Of a DNA stretch of 64,000 nucleotides, positions 61,426 to 64,000 are shown piece by piece (positions within the stretch are counted from its first letter, which is position 1; each line of letters begins with the position of its first letter). Position numbers and translations under genes: made by a program. The notes under the pieces are model-generated. The model was not told where the DNA came from. It did no database searches and saw only the letters and a list, made by a program, of their open reading frames with translations. The DNA is from Longimicrobium sp. (GTDB taxonomy: Bacteria; Gemmatimonadota; Gemmatimonadetes; Longimicrobiales; Longimicrobiaceae): contig NZ_DASVSF010000026.1 in assembly GCF_036388275.1 (NCBI RefSeq), positions 62,001 through 126,000 of the forward strand, read 5' to 3'.

Positions 61426-63594
61426 ATGGCGACCATGCTGGACGAACCGACGCAGACCGCTTCCGCCGTGCGGATGGACATCGCCGACGGCTTGGCCGTG
61501 ATCCGCCTGAACGATCCCAGCCGCCCCGTCAACGTCATCTCCGCCGGCCTGCTGGCCGAGATGACCGCGATCCTGGAGCGGCTGGAAGACGGCGAGGCCG
61601 GCGTGCGCGCCGCCGTCATCATCTCCGAAAAGAAGGGCACCTGGATCGCGGGCGCCGACATCGAGGAGTTCAAGCACTTCATCACCCCCGCCGACGCCGA
61701 GGCCGCCAGCCGCGCCGGGCAGGAGATGCTCAACCGCCTGGAGCGCCTGGACATCCCCGTCGTCGCGGCCATCGACGGCGCGGCGCTGGGCGGCGGGCTG
61801 GAAACGGCGCTGGCCTGCTCGTACCGCATCGCCACCGACAGCCCCAAGACCAAGCTGGGCCTTCCCGAGGTGCAGCTGGGCATCATCCCCGGCGCGGGGG
61901 GCACGCAGCGCCTTCCCCGCCTGATCGGCCTGCGCGCCGCGCTGGACCTGATGCTCACGGGCAAGCAGCTCGACGGCCGCCGGGCGATGAAGACGGGCAT
62001 CGTAGACGAGGTGGTCCCCGCGCCGGTGCTGCTGAGCGTGGCGAGCCGCGTGGCGCTCGAGCTCGCGGACCGCACGCGCCAGGCGAAGGCGGGCCGGGCG
62101 ACGGGCTCGCCCGAGCGGCTGGAGAACCTGCTCCCCATGCGCCGGCTGATCTTCAGCAAGGCGAGGCAGGGGGTGATGGACAAGACCAAGGGGCTCTATC
62201 CCGCGCCGCTGCGCCTCCTCCGCGTCGTGGAGCGGGGGATCGACAAGCCGATCGAGCAGGGCTTCGCGCTCGAGGCGCAGGCGTTCGGCGAGCTGGCGGT
62301 GACCCCCGAGGCCCGCTCGCTGGTCCACGTTTTCTTCACCAGCACCGCGGCCAAGAACGATCCAGGGTTGCAGAGCCAGGCCAAGCCGAAGCACGTGGAC
62401 CAGATCGCCGTCGTGGGCGCGGGGTTCATGGGCGCGGGCATCGCCGCGGCTTCGGCCGAGTCGGGAATCCGCGTGCGGCTGAAGGACGTGAAGCTCGAGG
62501 CCGCCGCCAAGGGGCTCAAGACCGCGCGCCAGAGCCTGAAGAAGCGGGCCGAGCGCAAGCGAATGAAGAAGTACGAGGTCACCAAGCTGCTGGACCGCGT
62601 ACAGCCGACGACGGAGTACACGGGGTTCGCCGCGTCGGACCTGATCGTCGAGGCCGTGTTCGAAGACCTGGAGCTGAAGCACCGGGTGATCCGCGAGATC
62701 GAGGCGGCCACGCGCGGGGGCATCGTCCTGGGCTCCAACACCTCCACCATCCCCATCGCCCGCCTGGCCGAGGCGGCGTCGCGGCCTGACCACGTGATCG
62801 GCCTTCACTTCTTTTCCCCGGTGGAAAAGATGCCGCTGGTGGAGATCATCACCCACGCCGGCACCGCCGACTGGGTGACGGCCACGGCGCACGCGTACGC
62901 CAAGAAGATCGGCAAGACGCCCATCGTGGTGAACGACGCCCCCGGCTTCTACGTCAACCGCATCCTGTCGCCCTACATGGCCGAGACCGCGCTGCTGCTG
63001 CAGGAGGGCGTGCGGATGGAAGAGCTGGACGAGGCGATGACGGAGTGGGGCTTTCCCGTGGGACCGGTGACGCTGTACGACGAGGTGGGGCTGGACGTGG
63101 CGCAAAAGGCGGGAAAGATCATGGCCGCGGCCTTCGCCACCCGCATGACGCCCAGCGACCTGATCGACCGCATGGTGGCCGGCGGGCGGCTCGGGCGAAA
63201 GAATGCAAAGGGCTTCTACCGCTACGACGGGGACGGCAAGAAGGGCGGCCCCGACGAGAGCGCGTACGCCGTGTTCGGCACCCCGCCCAAGAAGACGATG
63301 CCGGCCGAGGAGATCCAGGAGCGGCTGGGGCTGGCGATGGTGAACGAGGCCGTGCGGACGCTGGAAGAGGGGGTGCTGCGCAGCGCCCGCGACGGCGACG
63401 TGGGGGCGGTCTTCGGCATCGGCTTCCCGCCGTTCCGCGGCGGGCCGTTCTGGTTCGTCGACACCACGGGCGCGGCCGAGGTGCTGCGCCGCCTGCGTGC
63501 GCTGGAGCAGCGCTTCGGCGGGCGGTTCGCGCCGGCGCGGATGCTGGAGGAGATGGCGGCGGACGGGCGGCGCTTCTTTCCCGAGGGCGCCTGA
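61426..63594 (+). CDS. bifunctional enoyl-CoA hydratase/3-hydroxyacyl-CoA dehydrogenase
   Basis: 722 residues, FadB/FadJ architecture. The crotonase part (1-300) has the oxyanion-hole region IAGADIEEF and GAALGGGLE, with catalytic glutamates E126 (GGGLE) and E148 (GLPEV). The dehydrogenase part has the NAD motif VVGAGFMGAGIA (about 328-340), catalytic His about 461 (GLHFFSPVEKMPLVE) and GFYVNRIL. It carries out two steps of fatty-acid beta-oxidation. AGGAG stands 8 nt before ATG 61426. A thiolase gene is not seen in the window. Confidence 0.95.
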   Translation: MATMLDEPTQTASAVRMDIADGLAVIRLNDPSRPVNVISAGLLAEMTAILERLEDGEAGVRAAVIISEKKGTWIAGADIEEFKHFITPADAEAASRAGQEMLNRLERLDIPVVAAIDGAALGGGLETALACSYRIATDSPKTKLGLPEVQLGIIPGAGGTQRLPRLIGLRAALDLMLTGKQLDGRRAMKTGIVDEVVPAPVLLSVASRVALELADRTRQAKAGRATGSPERLENLLPMRRLIFSKARQGVMDKTKGLYPAPLRLLRVVERGIDKPIEQGFALEAQAFGELAVTPEARSLVHVFFTSTAAKNDPGLQSQAKPKHVDQIAVVGAGFMGAGIAAASAESGIRVRLKDVKLEAAAKGLKTARQSLKKRAERKRMKKYEVTKLLDRVQPTTEYTGFAASDLIVEAVFEDLELKHRVIREIEAATRGGIVLGSNTSTIPIARLAEAASRPDHVIGLHFFSPVEKMPLVEIITHAGTADWVTATAHAYAKKIGKTPIVVNDAPGFYVNRILSPYMAETALLLQEGVRMEELDEAMTEWGFPVGPVTLYDEVGLDVAQKAGKIMAAAFATRMTPSDLIDRMVAGGRLGRKNAKGFYRYDGDGKKGGPDESAYAVFGTPPKKTMPAEEIQERLGLAMVNEAVRTLEEGVLRSARDGDVGAVFGIGFPPFRGGPFWFVDTTGAAEVLRRLRALEQRFGGRFAPARMLEEMAADGRRFFPEGA

Positions 63595-64000
63595 GCGCGG
63601 CAGCCCTGGCCCCGGCGCGCGAGGTGGCGCCGGGGGTCCACCGCCTTTCCGTTCCCCTGCCCTTCCCCCCGAGCGAGGTGGCGGCATGGGTGATCGAGGG
63701 CGACGATGGGCACGTGCTGGTGGACACGGGCATCGACACGCCGCCCGCCCGCGACGCCCTGCGCGAGGGCGCCGGGCAGATCGGCGTGACGCGCGAGTCG
63801 CTGCGCCACGTGGTGCTCACCCACGCGCACATCGACCACTACGGCCTGGCCGGCCCCGTCCGCGAGTGGAGCGGGGCCACGCTCAGCATCCACGAGCGCG
63901 AGGAAGCGCTGGCCACCCGCTGGGTGAACGGCTGGGCGCAGGACCGTCCGTCGGTGGAGCGCAGCTTCCTTACGGGCGGCATCCCCGCTGAGGTCGCCCG
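63591..64000 (+). CDS. metallo-beta-lactamase-fold hydrolase (partial)
   Basis: At least 136 residues; it runs off the window end. The metal-binding motif is THAHIDHYG, after VAPGVHRLSVPLPF and HVLVDTGID, as in glyoxalase II-like MBL proteins. The only candidate starts are CTG 63591, which overlaps the stop of the preceding gene as CTGA, and GTG 63624. Probably cotranscribed with the beta-oxidation gene; it may hydrolyse a thioester, which is inference. Confidence 0.82.
   Translation, partial: MSAAALAPAREVAPGVHRLSVPLPFPPSEVAAWVIEGDDGHVLVDTGIDTPPARDALREGAGQIGVTRESLRHVVLTHAHIDHYGLAGPVREWSGATLSIHEREEALATRWVNGWAQDRPSVERSFLTGGIPAEVA

Overview
The window is 64 kb of very GC-rich, gene-dense bacterial chromosome. 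TonB-dependent receptor, outer-membrane barrel and lipoprotein genes show a Gram-negative envelope. The futalosine-pathway gene mqnD, a TreYZ trehalose route, DUF4388/TPR proteins, DUF4321, split DUF4331 genes and hairpin-rich mosaic repeats between genes together suggest a Gemmatimonadota-type soil bacterium, perhaps Longimicrobium-like. That assignment is inference: no rRNA gene is present.

Layout. 0.1-1.2 kb: tRNA-Val, a small membrane protein and a PIN-domain toxin module, all on the minus strand. 1.3-9.4 kb: a tightly overlapped minus-strand operon running DnaA-like ATPase, DUF4388-TPR protein, CheR, CheD, CheB, CheW, CheW, TPR protein and a secreted zinc metallopeptidase. It has methylation and adaptation functions but no CheA, CheY or receptor. 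10-17.6 kb: a secreted subtilisin with PKD domains, a DUF4142 lipoprotein, a large TPR scaffold, a polyprenyl diphosphate synthase and a DUF4321 protein. 18.3-23.1 kb: two tandem class A penicillin-binding proteins. 23.7-25.8 kb: a cyanophycin-synthetase-like protein that has lost its ATP-grasp domain, translationally coupled to a cyanophycinase. 25.9-32.2 kb: small envelope proteins, a 151-bp MITE-like insertion, a TPR membrane protein, a cupredoxin lipoprotein and release factor 3 (prfC). 32.6-41.8 kb: TPR protein, lipoprotein, sigma-54 activator, mqnD, DEAD-box helicase, a YoeB-type toxin pair and an erythromycin-esterase-family protein. 42.3-49.9 kb: the full treZ-glgX/treY set, which makes trehalose from glycogen-type glucans. 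50.0-58.5 kb: minus-strand envelope genes (outer-membrane barrel, two halves of DUF4331, TPR, HupE/UreJ, DUF6702, His-rich protein, TonB receptor), which look like an uncharacterised uptake system, perhaps for a metal. 58.9-64 kb: HAD phosphatase, SDR oxidoreductase, a FadB/FadJ-type beta-oxidation protein and the start of a metallo-beta-lactamase-fold protein.

Two themes run through the window. Genes in operons overlap by four bases as NTGA (ATGA, GTGA, TTGA and apparently CTGA), which implies strong translational coupling. Almost every gap over 350 bp holds hairpin repeats; one family shows compensatory base changes in both of its stems, so its structure appears to be maintained.
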